DNA of 64,000 nt from Quercus robur (Eukaryota > Streptophyta > Magnoliopsida > Fagales > Fagaceae): NCBI RefSeq assembly GCF_932294415.1, contig NC_065538.1, positions 48,522,843 through 48,586,842 on the forward strand, in the 5' to 3' direction. This document shows positions 41,115 to 52,511 of the stretch, piece after piece. A program made the translations under genes and the position numbers. Within the stretch, counting starts at the first letter, position 1. Each line of letters begins with the position of its first letter. The notes under the pieces were generated by a model. It worked only from the letters and a program-made list of their open reading frames with translations. It was not told the origin of the DNA and made no database searches.

Positions 41115-41495
41115 GAGTAATGTTACAGTCACAAACTATTTTACAACATTTTTATAAACTATTGATGTGGCAAATTCTTACTAGTTCTAATATGGATCCA
41201 CCGCTAACATCACATTTTTGTTTATCAATAATTATTTAAAGAGTAATGCTACAGCCACAAACTATTTTATAACATTTTTACAAAATGTTGACGTGACCAA
41301 TCTCTTATTGGTTTTTATTTAGGCCCACCATTAATTAATTTTTCATTTACCAATAATCACTCACCATATTAGCAATTTGTAAATTTTTTTTGTCATATAA
41401 TTTGTATCTCTAGCATTATTCTTATTTGAAAAATGCTAAAACTACATCAGTAGTTTGTAAAAATGTTGTAAAATAGTTTATGCTTGTAGCATTAC
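41115..41495. mobile_element. MITE, outer, split by a second MITE of the same family
   Basis: It begins GAGTAATGTTACAGTCACAA and ends GCTTGTAGCATTAC, with TIR similarity extending through AACTATTTTACAACATTTTT. Flanks ATTTGAT on both sides suggest an imperfect 7- to 9-bp duplication. The inner copy interrupts it at 41241. Confidence 0.75.
41232..41430. mobile_element. MITE, inner, nested in the outer MITE
   Basis: The element is 41241-41421, starting GAGTAATGCTACAGCCACAA and ending CTCTAGCATTATTC. TTATTTAAA (41232-41240) and TTATTTGAA (41422-41430) are 9-bp target duplications with one mismatch. Confidence 0.8.
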
Positions 41496-41595
41496 TTATT
41501 TGATATGTATACTACAACTTGGCAACATCTGACTATAAAAGTAGAAGGAAAATAGATACAAGTATAACCAAAAATCTTTGATAAGCACAAGAAAC

Positions 41596-42034
41596 ATGAA
41601 ACCAGAGATAATATCCCATTTTTTTTGCTTTTTGCTAGTACTTCTCATAGCCTTTGACCTAAGGTAGTTCCTTTTCATGGATACCCTCTCGATTTAGAAC
41701 TCACTATGTAAGAATCGTCAACAACTTCACTGACGAAACCATTGAGTACCACTGTAAATCTCGAGATGATGATTTAGGCCAAAGAATTCTTCAACCCAAA
41801 GAAGAGTGGGAATTTTCCTTCAAAATCAATTTTGGTGGCACAACTCGTTTTTATTGCTACTTTTGGTACCAGAACTTCAATGCTTCTTTTGATGTATTTG
41901 ATGCAGACGTGGATGAGGATTTAGACTGTGGTGGAGACCACTGCATTTGGACCGCACAAAAAGATGGATTCTACTTATTACAAATAAAACGTAATGAAAA
42001 TGTAAAGAAGTATGATTGGAAGAAAGAGATATAA
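41596..42034 (+). pseudogene. S-protein homologue (plant self-incompatibility S1 family), frameshifted
   Basis: ATG at 41596 opens a signal-peptide-like frame (HFFCFLLVLLIAFDLR) that stops at TAG 41665. From about 41663 the +1 frame carries the mature domain to TAA 42032-42034: YVRIVNNFTDETIEYHCKS, DDDLGQRILQPKEEWEFSF, GGTTRFYCYFWYQNFNA, then CGGDHCIWTAQKDGFYLLQI. These match SPH proteins, small secreted proteins with four conserved Cys, all present here (HC, FYC and the CGGDHC pair). Some relatives act as stigmatic self-incompatibility determinants; most have unknown roles. A single-base indel near 41660-41668 joins the two frames, so I call it a pseudogene. A sequencing error or a tiny intron could also explain it. 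Confidence 0.82.
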
Positions 42035-43590
42035 AGGCGATTAAAATTTTACCTATCCAAATAAATAAAAATTAAGAATTTGATGAAGCAAAATTTATAT
42101 GAATTTTGTGTCGTACCTAAAGTGTTAGTCTCATGACATCAATATCGGCTCGGCTATTCTCTTTGTTTTTATTTACTTTCTTAAGAAATTTACCCTTTCC
42201 TTAAATGAGATCTGCTTACTATTGTTCAATATTCATGTTCTTGTAATTTCAACCGACAACAAAGTCACATCTAGACCTTACTAGTAAGAATATTTGTGGA
42301 TTTCATATATGTAGAAGAATCTACTATAAAGCTGAAAAACGTAGATCTTTATGTACTTTTTCTTAGGGAAGATATCAAGGAGTTGCTTTGGAGGACATGT
42401 ACGGTATTTTGTCATCCAACTTTGGGTTTCATAAGTGGACTTGCAAATGGTCAAGGAATAGTTGCAAGCACAAGAGAGCCAATAAGATCATGACATGTTC
42501 AACTGCAATAAATTGAATAATCGATATATATATATATATATATATATATTTTTGTGAAAGTTTCAACCTATAGCATAGATTCTTGATGATGATTTTTTAT
42601 TATTAGACCAAGACACCAATTGATTTTTTATGTGGACAGTGATTGAATTCCAAATTTCTTATTCAACTATTAAAAATTTTATCAATTAAACTAAATGAAA
42701 CCCATACCAAATAATAAATACTAATTTTCTGGACGGTCATATTTAATAGATTTAAAAGTTACAATTTACTTATAGGAAAAAAAAATCACCAATTTCATCT
42801 AGCTCAACCATATTGTTTATTTGGTGTCCAAATTTAAATAAATAAACTCATTAACCTTGTAGAAAAATCATCTTGTAGCCCTTACGAATCAAGTTCCCTT
42901 TTTTTTTTCCAAAAAAAGGTAATCTCCAAAATTATTATTTTTAGAACCCAAAGTATCATATGACAAATTTGCAATAACCCACAATATTTGTGTGGGAGAG
43001 ATTATTGTCTAAAAAAAGCATATTTTCATTCATCAAAATTTTTATCTGTTCTCTAAATCACTTCTTTCTTTTATTGTTTTACCCCTTTATTCTTCAACAC
43101 TCCTCTTACTTAAGAGATTTTGACTCAATAAAAATGAAGTGAGAGGGAAGATGATTTTTTATGTTATTATCTTGTATTTGAGTCAAGGATTTTGATAGTA
43201 AATCTGAGTGTAGTGTGAAGCTAGTGTTATTTTACTGCTGGAGTAGAAATATGAGGTTTCAAATAAGGTATTAAATTTAAATGTTGATTGGGGAAAAAAA
43301 AAAAGAACTCATTTTTCCAAAGATTGAATGGTGATTAAGAAATTTGACCAATAAAAATCTCTATATTGCACTTTGCACCTACTCATCCCTAAGTTCACAT
43401 GGTCACTTGTGACATGTCAAGCTCATACATGCGGCTTTTACATGGAATACTAAGAGCTGCTATGACATACTTTTTGCCCTCCAAAGGACAAAACCGAAAC
43501 TTACCCCCACGAAATTCAATGGGTTCAGACCATGAAAAAAACTTGGAGACAAATCATGTTTACTTGCTATCGGTGAAGCAATTTCTTTAA
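42035..43590. other. Intergenic, no gene recognised
   Basis: 3' flank of the SPH gene, a (TA)n run at 42523-42550 and A/T homopolymers. A 65-codon ORF at 42296 and a 63-codon ORF at 43399 show no family resemblance. Confidence 0.45.
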
Positions 43591-44219
43591 CGAGTGTTTG
43601 ATTGGAGGTGAAATAGGGTGGTTAAAAAAATTTGGAGAAAAAATGGGAAGAAAATTTTTTTGAAGTGTGTTTGATTGGGTAGAGAGGAAAGAAAATAAAT
43701 GTTGAAACCTGGGTGTTCTCTCTGCAGGCCTGCCAAAAAGTTTTCTCCCAAAATGGAGAGAAAACCGAAGGGCCAAATTTTTTCTATCTTTCTTTCTTTT
43801 TATTTTCTTTTCATTTCCTGGGCACGTTGCCTCTACCATTTTTCTTTTTCTTTTTTTTTCTTTTCCTTTTCTGGGAACGTTGTCTCTCCCAATTTTCTTT
43901 TGCTTTCCTACATTGCCTTCTTCCTTTTTTTTTTTCTTTTTTTTTAACTAGACATGATTTTTAGTTTTTAATAAATTGGGTGATTGCTTTTTTTTTTTTT
44001 TTTGGTTGTTTGTCACTTTTTTGTTTTAATTGGTCATCATGTTTTAACTAAAGTATATGAGTAAATTTATACTAACTCACTTTTTTTCATCCTTTCACTT
44101 TTCCACTCCCAACCAAACAAATATGAGAGAAATTAAAATTTTTTCTATCCTTCCACTTTTCCATCATTCCACTATTTTCTAACCTCTCACTTTTCCACCC
44201 CTCCAACTAAACGAACCCT
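43591..44219. mobile_element. MITE or small TIR element, PIF/Harbinger-like
   Basis: The left end ACGAGTGTTTGATTGGAGG and right end CCTCCAACTAAACGAACCC are inverted repeats, with a second TGTTTGATTGGG block inside and pyrimidine-rich tracts (TTTCTTTTCC) in the middle. TTA flanks on both sides would fit a 3-bp duplication, which is too short to be strong evidence. Confidence 0.55.
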
Positions 44220-44920
44220 TAGAGTACTTGTCCTTGATGTTTTTGTCTGTACCAAATGTTGCTTCTCTTTGGCTTGGTGTTCTCAAGTAAAGAAAATATT
44301 GATAAAATGTCCAACCCCTTTTCAAGTGATACTTCATTTTGATCTTCACTGGTCACGGATGATGAGAAATTCCTTTCTCTCTTAAGTTCCGGCCATCACT
44401 TTTCAAAATTTTAGCCAAATGACAAAATTTAGGTATAGTACTTTAGATGCTGTATTTTAGGTTTCCCTCTTAAGATTCAATCATATGGTTACTTAACTAA
44501 AAAAATACACTTCCACCCCATAAGGAAAAAACCACATGGTAGAATCTTAAGAGAATAACTTAAATAGCAACACCTAAGTACTATATCTAAGCCTTGCCCT
44601 TAGCCAAATACCTACGTTTTCTTCTTTATTTGCTAAAGAGGAGAAACCAACGTGATGTGGCGTGAAAATGAGATGATGGCAAATCTAAATATTTCCAATA
44701 AAAAAAGAAGAAGAATTTTTTCTCACTTTCCTTAAATAAATTTTTTTTTTTAATCTCATTAATGGGAAAATTATAAATAAACCATTTTAAAAAAGTTTTG
44801 GCACTATTTTTATGGAAAATATAAAAACTATCAAAAAAATTAATTGTTTTTTTTTTCTCATAAAAAAGTTTCTAAAAATAACCCTAAGGATATTCATTAA
44901 CTTTTCCAAAATTTAGATAC

Positions 44921-44949
<29 letters not shown>
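44220..44949. other. Intergenic, no gene; TA microsatellite at the end
   Basis: AT-rich with T-runs; (TA)n from 44930 directly precedes the solo LTR. Confidence 0.45.
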
Positions 44950-44953
<4 letters not shown>

Positions 44954-45765
44954 GGGGTATTAGGCTCAGGAGCTCATTATTTATGTATATAATGGGCCTA
45001 AGATCCAAGCCAAGGACTGGAAGGCGTCCAAGGAGGGTAAACATTGTCAAGAGAGCCCATGTTAGCAAATAAAGAAGTCAATTTTGATCATAACAGCCTA
45101 GGGGGTTGTGTCGAGGATGAATGCCTCCTCGGCTAACCAAAGTCAAGGTTCGTAGAGATGGTCTACCGTCCGAGTGAATGTTCCAGGAAGTTCTGTTGGC
45201 ACGGATAAGTATTACAGAAACAAAGGACATAATGGAGTCCTAAAATATCTAAGGAGAAAGCTGCAACCACCGCATTAAATACTCTGCAGCAAACTCTCTG
45301 GCCGCATTAAGGTGGAGGTGATACCTGAACAATGGTTTTGAGCCTTGCAGCTAGTACCTAAAGACTTCAGGAGGGGGCTGATGGGACAGGTATCAAGCAC
45401 CCACCATCTGGTTTGTACGTGGAGGGTAGAGATGAAAAGGGAAAAGATTATAAAAGGAGAGTGGAGCAATGAGAGAGAGGATCGGAAATTTGTAAGAGAA
45501 AGCACTATAGCAACTTGAACCATATCTGTAACCATTTTCAATCAATATGTACTAGAACGGACTTCCTCGGATTGTGATGAGGATAAATTTACTTAGATAA
45601 CTCCAGTCCATTTCTATTTGATTATCTTTTAAAATCCATTTTAACTGTTATCCCATTTATTAAAGCCTAATTGTTCAACCCACTCGCTACAAATTCATTG
45701 TACTGGGCTTATTGGGCTTGGATCCAATCATACTTTGGGTTTATGGCTAAAAACGCGTCCTTACA
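44950..45765 (+). mobile_element. Solo LTR, family shared with 58184-58914
   Basis: It starts TATAGGGGTATT (expected TG altered to TA) and ends CCTTACA, flanked by ATATA on both sides inside a TA microsatellite. Internal blocks such as AATATCTAAGG, CACCGCATTAAATAC and CTGGCCGCATT are shared in order with the LTR at 58184. A TATA-like GATTATAAAAGG lies at 45446-45457. No internal retroelement sequence follows. Confidence 0.75.
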
Positions 45766-46402
45766 ATATATATATAAAGAGCCTAATTGTTGTCCATTTA
45801 ATGTTTTTATTTTAAAAAGCTTGGGTCTTTAAAGAATATGTGTAGGCTACATGACCTTGTAGTTTAGAAGGCTAAATAATTCGATTGGCTTATATTTGGG
45901 CATTTCCTCCAATTTTGTGTAAATATGAGATGTTATTGGGAAAGCCTATTATGTGAGGAATGAGAGAAATGATGTGGGCCATGAGACTTGATTCATTGAA
46001 GAAAATATATGGGTTTGAGTCTAATGTGTGATACAAGAGACACACGAGCTATAAGCCTATTTCATGATATAGATTTCCTACTTGCTTCATTTTCGGAGAT
46101 GTTTGTCTGCTTCATTCTTTTTTCCCGTATTTTTTAATTCTTTGAATAGATTATCTCTTTGTCATAAGGTAGGTAGACCACATAATTCATATATTCCTTG
46201 TGCAAGCTGTGACTTTTTTTTATTCTTTGCCTGGCACATCAGTTTAAAGGGGTTCTATCAATAAAGAAGATTAAGGCAAGCATGGCAGTTGTGAATTCCA
46301 TGTATTTGTAAGATATAGCATGTTGTCTGGGTGCCAAGGAAGCAGGTACGGAGCTATTGTTGAAGGTGGGGGGCAATGGCCCCCAGATTTTTTTAAAAAA
46401 AA
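45766..46402. other. Intergenic, no gene recognised
   Basis: Short ORFs only. 46355-46400 has a GGTGGGGGGCAATGGCCCCC palindrome-like block of unknown origin. Confidence 0.4.
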
Positions 46403-46543
46403 TGCTAGTATATATATAATATACTACTTTTAGCAATTTGTTTCAATAAAATTGCACTTTACCCACTCAACAATATTATTGATATTTTTAAAAGCTATAA
46501 AAAAAAATTCCCAAGCCCAAATAACACCCCCAAAACAAACACA
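46403..46543 (+). repeat. Direct repeat, left copy (~140 bp)
   Basis: Matches 49067-49213 in the same orientation (AATATACTA, GCAATTTGTTTC, AACACCCCCAAAACAAACAC in order), enclosing 2.5 kb that holds the UTP11 Pack-MULE. An A-run of ~40 follows. Confidence 0.8.
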
Positions 46544-46544
46544 C

Positions 46545-46583
<39 letters not shown>

Positions 46584-47235
46584 CTTAGCCAATTCTAACT
46601 AGCCTAGGATGGTTTTAAAACCAGTACGGTGAAAGAACCGAAAAATGAATTCATTATCGGTTTTTTGATCAACTGGGTTCTAACCGGTGGTCGAACTAGT
46701 GATGTCATAAATAATTTAATTATTAATTTTAAAATAAAATATATATACTTTAAGTTTTTAACTAAAAATATTCAAGTTAAACATATATAAAATTTAAAAA
46801 ATAATATGAGTTTAGTTTTCATGTATTAAATTTAGGAAATAAAAATAACGAAATCCACAACTCATATATAAAAGTTTATAACTATTAAGAATCAAATTAA
46901 CAATATAATATATATATATATATATATATTTATATTTATTATATATTTAATACTTATATATATACTAAGTACTAACATGGCCTTCTTCTTCTTTTTTTCT
47001 TGTTTTTTTTACCGTTCACTTATTTTTAATGAGTTATCCTGTAAAAGTTACTTTGCTTCTTTTACTATCTCATCAATACATGTACCACATTCTTTCTCTA
47101 GGAGTAGATTTTTTAACAATTACTTTTACTTATGGTTTTCACATTCTCACAGCCACACACACATTCCAATTATGTAAAAGTAAGCCCTACATGACTCTAA
47201 GAGGTGGAGACAAGACATTGAAAAAGAAAAAAGAA

Positions 47236-48509
47236 ACACTCTCAGGAATTTTTTTAAAAATAACTATAAAACCCAAATTGTATTATTAGTTAGGCAACGT
47301 TTGAAACTAATTTCGTTTCTAACAATTCGAGTCCGGAGGACTCGATTTTGGGGAGCTGAGATGTCCACGTAGGCCTGGAAATCAAGTTCATTGGACTCGA
47401 TTTCTATACATGGAAATCGAGTCTAACGGACTCGGTTTCTGTACATGGAAATCGAGTCTAATGGACTTAATTTTCATTCATGGAAATCGAGCCCAAAGTA
47501 CTCGGTTTTCTTCGTTCAGCCGGACATGAACTCACCAAGGAAGAGAACACTCACATGCTTTGTTTTACTCTCCACAAAACAGAGCATGTGAGTAGAGATT
47601 AAGAAAATAAGAAGAGTGGTGGCACATGTGAGTAGAGATTAAGAAAATAAGAAGAGTGGTGGCTAACAGAGCATGTAGGTGTTGCTTGCTTTGTTTTATC
47701 CAACATGTCGTCCCTAAGGAATGCTGTTAATAAATGAGCTCATAAGGAGCGAGCTCAACCGTAAGTCTCACCAGAAGTAATAATTTCTTTTTATATTGTA
47801 CCCTTTCAAATATATATAAATATTTTTTCATTTTCATATCCAGACATGCAAGGAAAAAATTCAGGCTTCTTGAAAAACACAAGGACTATGTTAAGCGTGC
47901 ACAAGCATTTCACAAAAAGGAGGATACTTTGCGGGTAAGTGTTCTTGCTTCTTGTTTAGCTGGTAATCAAACTCTCAAATACATAATGGGGTTGTTTTGT
48001 AAATGGGTTTTTTTTTTTTGCTCTACAGAAAGTTAAGGAGAAAGCAGCTTTTAGAAACCCAAATGAATTTTACTTCAAAATTATCAAAACAAGAACTGTT
48101 GATGGAGTCCATAAATTAGAGTAATAATATTTGAATGGGATTTTGATAAGAAGAAAACCGCTTTGTTAGCCACCACTCTTCTTATTTTCTTAATCTCTAC
48201 TCACATGCTCTGTTTTGTGGAGAGTAAAATAGAGCATGTGAGTGTTCATGTGAGTGTTGCTGAACGAAGAAAACCGAGTACTCTGAGCTCGATCTCCATG
48301 AACAAAAATCGAGTCCATTAGACTCGATTTCCATGTACAGAAACCGAGTCCAATAGACTCAATTTCCAGGCCTACGTGGACATCTCAGCTCCCCAAAATC
48401 GAGTCCTCTGGACTCGAATTGTTAGAAACGAAATTAGTTTCAAATGTTGCCTAACTAATAATATAGTTTGGGTTTTATAGTTTTTTTTTTTTTAAATCCA
48501 ACACTCTCA
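47236..48509 (+). mobile_element. Pack-MULE, 1256 bp, TIRs ~300 bp, 9-bp target duplication
   Basis: The element 47245-48500 is flanked by ACACTCTCA at 47236-47244 and 48501-48509. Each terminal repeat of about 300 bp contains several TCGAGTC/GACTCGATTTC blocks and the TTAGTTAGGCAACG..TTTCGTTTCTAACAATTC region in inverted order. The left TIR contains a 41-bp direct duplication (GTGAGTAGAGATTAAGAAAA block at 47588 and 47629). Between the TIRs are three exons and introns of UTP11. Confidence 0.92.
47705..48124 (+). pseudogene. UTP11: Captured UTP11 gene fragment, three exons with introns
   Basis: Exon 1 (47705-47760) reads MSSLRNAVNK, stop, AHKERAQP. Exon 2 (47844-47934) reads HARKKFRLLEKHKDYVKRAQ then AFHKKEDTLR. 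Exon 3 (48029-48124) reads KVKEKAAFRNPNEFYFKIIK then TRTVDGVHKLE. The exons are joined by introns with GTAAGT donors and CAG acceptors. This matches the N-terminal part of UTP11, a U3 snoRNP (small-subunit processome) protein of nucleolar 18S rRNA maturation. A TGA replaces the expected Arg in exon 1, and the remaining exons are missing, so it cannot make the full protein. Intron retention shows capture at the DNA level. The parental gene should be elsewhere in this genome. Confidence 0.88.
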
Positions 48510-49066
48510 TAAGTACTCAACCTACCTCACTTTTTTCAAACTCTCATTTCTCCTTCCATATCTCTTTTTGTTTTAAACGGTGACTCTTGAAGTCTCTCAA
48601 ACTCTCAGAGTCTCTCATGTTTCTCAAGTCTGCTACAAATTTCAAAATAAAAAATTTTCAATAAGTTGAAGCTGCTAAGGTAATCCACGACCCAGCTAAA
48701 AAATAATCGAATATCACATTTCAATTTCTAGTTCTTTACCTCATTCTATCTTTCTCTGTCTCTCTTTTTGAAGTCTTTGCATTTTCATGGTCTTGGATCA
48801 TCATTCTTATAGTTTTTCATGGTGTATTCGAGAAAAAAAATGCTTTTTTTTTTTTGGTCTTTCTGCTAGAAAATGCAAGAGTTTCGACGTATTCTTTAGA
48901 ACTGGTTCAACCATACTGGCTTCCCGATTTCTACGATTAACCGGCTGATTCCCAATTAATTTCGGTTTTTTATTCTTTTTCGGTTTTTAATCATAACCGG
49001 ATCGATCAGTGACCGGTTTTCAATTGAAACGATCAAACCGTCCTATCAGTTTAATTTTTAAAACTA

Positions 49067-49261
49067 TGAATATAATATACTATTTTTAACAATTTGTTTC
49101 CATAAAAATTGCACTCTACCCCTAATAATAATATTATTAATATTTTTAAAAACTATAAAAAAAAAAAACAAAAGATATTAGCCCAAACCCAAATAACACC
49201 CCCAAAACAAACACACGCACTTCTCCAAAAAAAAAAAACAAACAAACACACGCAAGACACC

Positions 49262-49296
<35 letters not shown>

Positions 49297-49299
49297 AAC
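49067..49299 (+). repeat. Direct repeat, right copy, plus A-runs
   Basis: 49067-49213 is the second copy of 46403-46543; A-runs extend to 49292. No gene. Confidence 0.75.
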
Positions 49300-49456
49300 T
49301 TGCTAAATACTAGGACCTGGGAGTGGGCGGGGTGGGGCAGACGGCAGCGGAAGCAAACCAAACCAAAGCAGAGCAGAGCAGAGCAGAAGCAAAGTCGCAG
49401 ACCAGATCAGCACCACGCCGCCGCCGCCACCAGTCCACCGCAGCACCACCCAAATT
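49300..49456 (+). other. GC-rich island, candidate 5' UTR exon of the zinc-binding protein gene
   Basis: After 300 bp of A-rich DNA this stretch has CpG-rich CGCCGCCGCCGCCACC and a GAGCA repeat and ends CAAATTTG|GTATTTAT, a plausible donor. It would splice over ~3 kb to TTGACAG at 52466-52472, just ahead of the ATG at 52512. This is an inference from composition and splice-like sites. Confidence 0.35.
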
Positions 49457-49633
49457 TGGTATTTATATCTAATCTCTCTTTTTTTGGATGATAATATTTT
49501 ATTCCTTTCATATATGAATCTCTAGAGACTAGTGCTTGGTTGATTTGATGATATGAGTTGTGAAAATAAAAAAGAGAGGCAATGAGGTAGAGATAAGATT
49601 GAGAGTTCCACACTCTCCGAAATTAGAACAGTG

Positions 49634-50028
49634 GTGTGTTTGGTATCGTTGTTCTATTGTTTGTATTTTTTGAAAATACGGATGTCTGTAAAAAAGTGTG
49701 TAAAAATATGTATAATGTTGTGTAAAAATAGCTTATGCCATAGCCTATGTGAGGTTGTTTTTGTCCAAGTGACTAGTTTCTATTAAAAAATTACAGATGT
49801 TTTATTTTTTAAAATAATTAAAGAGATTATGGATTTATTTTGAATTCACTTATTTTACTAAAATTAAAAATTTTTTACTGAAAATACTGTAGATAAAAGT
49901 AAAAGTTAACTGAAATAGTATAGTGAAATTCAAAAATAATACCAAAAAGTACAATAAACTCATAAATAGTAGGAAAAATAAACTGAATAGTAAAATAAAC
50001 TGACTTTTTAATTTTTGCCAAACACACT
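49634..50028. mobile_element. MITE-like TIR element
   Basis: The ends GTGTGTTTGGTA and TTGCCAAACACAC are inverted repeats around a 370-bp AT-rich interior with several CAGTTTATT/AATAAACTG-like blocks. I did not find a target duplication. Confidence 0.55.
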
Positions 50029-50035
50029 ATTTGTA

Positions 50036-52472
50036 ATTTTGAAATTTATTGGTTAGTTGTTGAGTACTTGTGTTGTGTGCACAGTGCTTGTGTGTATTTG
50101 TCTTTGTTGATGGTTGGAATTTCATAATTTTTTTTTTTGTTTATACTTTTGCCCCCTAACTCCAGTCCTGGTTTCATCCCTGCAAGGAAGGATAAGAAAA
50201 TGAGGGTAAAAAGTTTCAAATACTTGTGCCACATTGAAATAAGCCTTTGCAGAAGATGTTTCCCACTATCCAATTGATTGATTGGAGGTAAGTTCTATGA
50301 ATGGGTGCCAATGAACTGTGGAACTTAGTACATAAGAATGGGTGGAGGGTGAGGTTCTGGGTTTAAAAACAAAAATTTCTAGAGTGAATGTGTAACTTAC
50401 CAATTATATAAAGAAAAAATAAGTTGATTTGGTTTTGCCTCTTCCTTGTAGAAAGACGATTAAACAATTCCCAATCATGGGCCTTATATGAATAGGTGTT
50501 TCTAATGCAAAGAAGGAGGAGATGTTAGCATATCTAAATTAGCCATGGCAAGTAGGAAATCTTTCATCCAATTTCCTTCATTGTCTGTTAGGTCTTTGGT
50601 TCTCACCAAATAGAAATCTTTGCTTATGAAAGTTCTTCGGACATCTCTAGCATTATGGTGTAGTTGATATCTAAGATTAGATGTCCTTCATTTATAATTT
50701 TTAATAGGCATGGCAGAATCAATTTATCACCATATATTTTGTTCACAGTTGGTCCCAATCTTAGAAAAGGAGGAGGGATGTGATAGGTTGATGACCAGCA
50801 TGAAATTTAGTCACTATTATTATGAATGGATTTTTTTTTTTTTTTTTTGATAAATAATAAAGATATATATTGAAGAAAACTACCTTATGCAGAAAAACAT
50901 AAGGCAGAGAGAAAAATACAAAGGGAAAAGAAAGAGAAAAAAGAAAAAGAAAGGAAAAGATACTAAATACACAGGAGAGAGCTAAGGAACATAGGGAGAG
51001 AATCACTAGAGGTGAGTCCCCAAGCCCTAAACCAGTCAAAGGATTTTTTAAGGCTTTGTTGTTACTGTATAAGGACTGATTTCATTGGAAGATGAGGACA
51101 AAGGATTTATCATTGAAAGATCAAGCCTATTTAGATAATCCAGTTAGCGGCTACCTTTTCATGGCATGGTATCTACTGAAGGATGAGAGTTTAATGTCTT
51201 TTATGAATTGGATGCATCATTGCTCCTAATTTACCAGGTTCATTGGGATTAGAAGGTTGCCTGGGGAAAAGTTGCATTTGTCCAACAAAGGCAATTAAAT
51301 TTTCTGTCTACTTTCACCAAATTTTGAGTTTTGATAAAGGAGTTAAGACATTGTAACATCCATGAGTAGTAGGTAGCACCAATTGATGTATTATGAGGGG
51401 AAATAATCTTAAGATAGTTGGCAATATGCAAAAAATGCAACACTCAAAAGGAATGCGTGAATTTGTTGAAGTGAATTGATAGTAGCTGCTCGGTGTAAAG
51501 CTGAAACAAAATGAATATGAGTTGAAGTTGTCTAAAGGTAAAAAGGAAGCTCAAAATGAATGTGGGTTAGGCCATGACCAAACATGATTGCCAAGGATCA
51601 GATCAAGGTCATGGCCTTAGATAGGGTTAGCCAATCCTAAGTGGTTAGAATGAAAGCTTTGTTAAGCATTTTGAAGTTTCCTTTGAAAATTAAGCTTTCT
51701 TAAAGATATAATCTTGGGCGTGAGGTATTTCCGTATTTGATTTCCTGCATTTTGTTTCTATTTCTCTGTGATTTTTTATTTGTATTTGTTTCAAGTACAG
51801 TTTGTTCATCATCGTGAACATGATGTACTTTTTTATTAATGAAAATATCTATTACCTATCAAAAAATAAATTGTAGCAAATAACAGGTGCAGGAGGTTTA
51901 TTTGTTTTTTCACTTTGTTTTGGGTGGCTAGGTAAGGGGAGATGCAACGTCTTGTGCATGGATGATTTTCCGTGTTTCATGTGGACATGCTTCTGAGCTT
52001 GAGTCTATTTCCTTGCATTATTTTCTTATTGAATCAGCTGTGTATTTTGTTATGGTTACCCTTCAAAATAAACTTGCTTTTTGCCTCTAATAGTTTTATG
52101 CATGGGACTACAACTGTTATCTCCATGAACTGGTTTCTACTTAAGATGTAGTGATCTATGAACATACAAGACTCACTTCACTAGCATAAGTTCTTGACAG
52201 TTGAATTAATGTCTCAAGTTCCATGATTTGAGATATTTCTTACTGTATGAATTTCATAATTGGTCTCTTGCCTTTCCTTGGGGCCCCATCTTATGGTTAA
52301 ATTGGTGAATTATCTATGGTTTTAAACTTAAAAATGAGTGTCAGGTCAAAATCTCCGAGCATGAATTTAGTATATGATCCTATCTATTTTGCTCTTAGTA
52401 TACAGTCTTAACTAATTAAGAAGTCTTAGGAATGGTTTTCTAAATATGTTTTTCTCTCTCTTTGGGTATTGA
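50036..52472. other. Long spacer (possible 5' UTR intron) with LINE 3' debris
   Basis: 50821-50910 reads, on the minus strand, like a plant LINE 3' end (TTTATTATTTATCAAAAAAA). 51775-51866 on the + strand reads like another (CATGATGTACTTTTTTATTA then ACCTATCAAAAAAT). No open coding domain. A polypyrimidine tract and TTGACAG at 52455-52472 form a good 3' splice site. Confidence 0.45.
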
Positions 52473-52511
52473 CAGTGCATAGGGCAAGGAACATCTGATA
52501 AGCATTAGCAA

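Larger units (their letters stand above)
46598..49066. mobile_element. Unclassified TIR element hosting the Pack-MULE
   Basis: The ends ATGGTTTTAAAACCAG and the inverted ATAGTTTTAAAAATTAA, each followed by ACCGG-rich subterminal blocks, look like a decayed TIR element. The Pack-MULE at 47245 lies inside. Boundaries are approximate. Confidence 0.4.

Noticed and set aside
43699-43964. Phe/Ser-rich ORFs
   Set aside because: They come from the pyrimidine-rich interior of a MITE-like element, typical of low-complexity translation.
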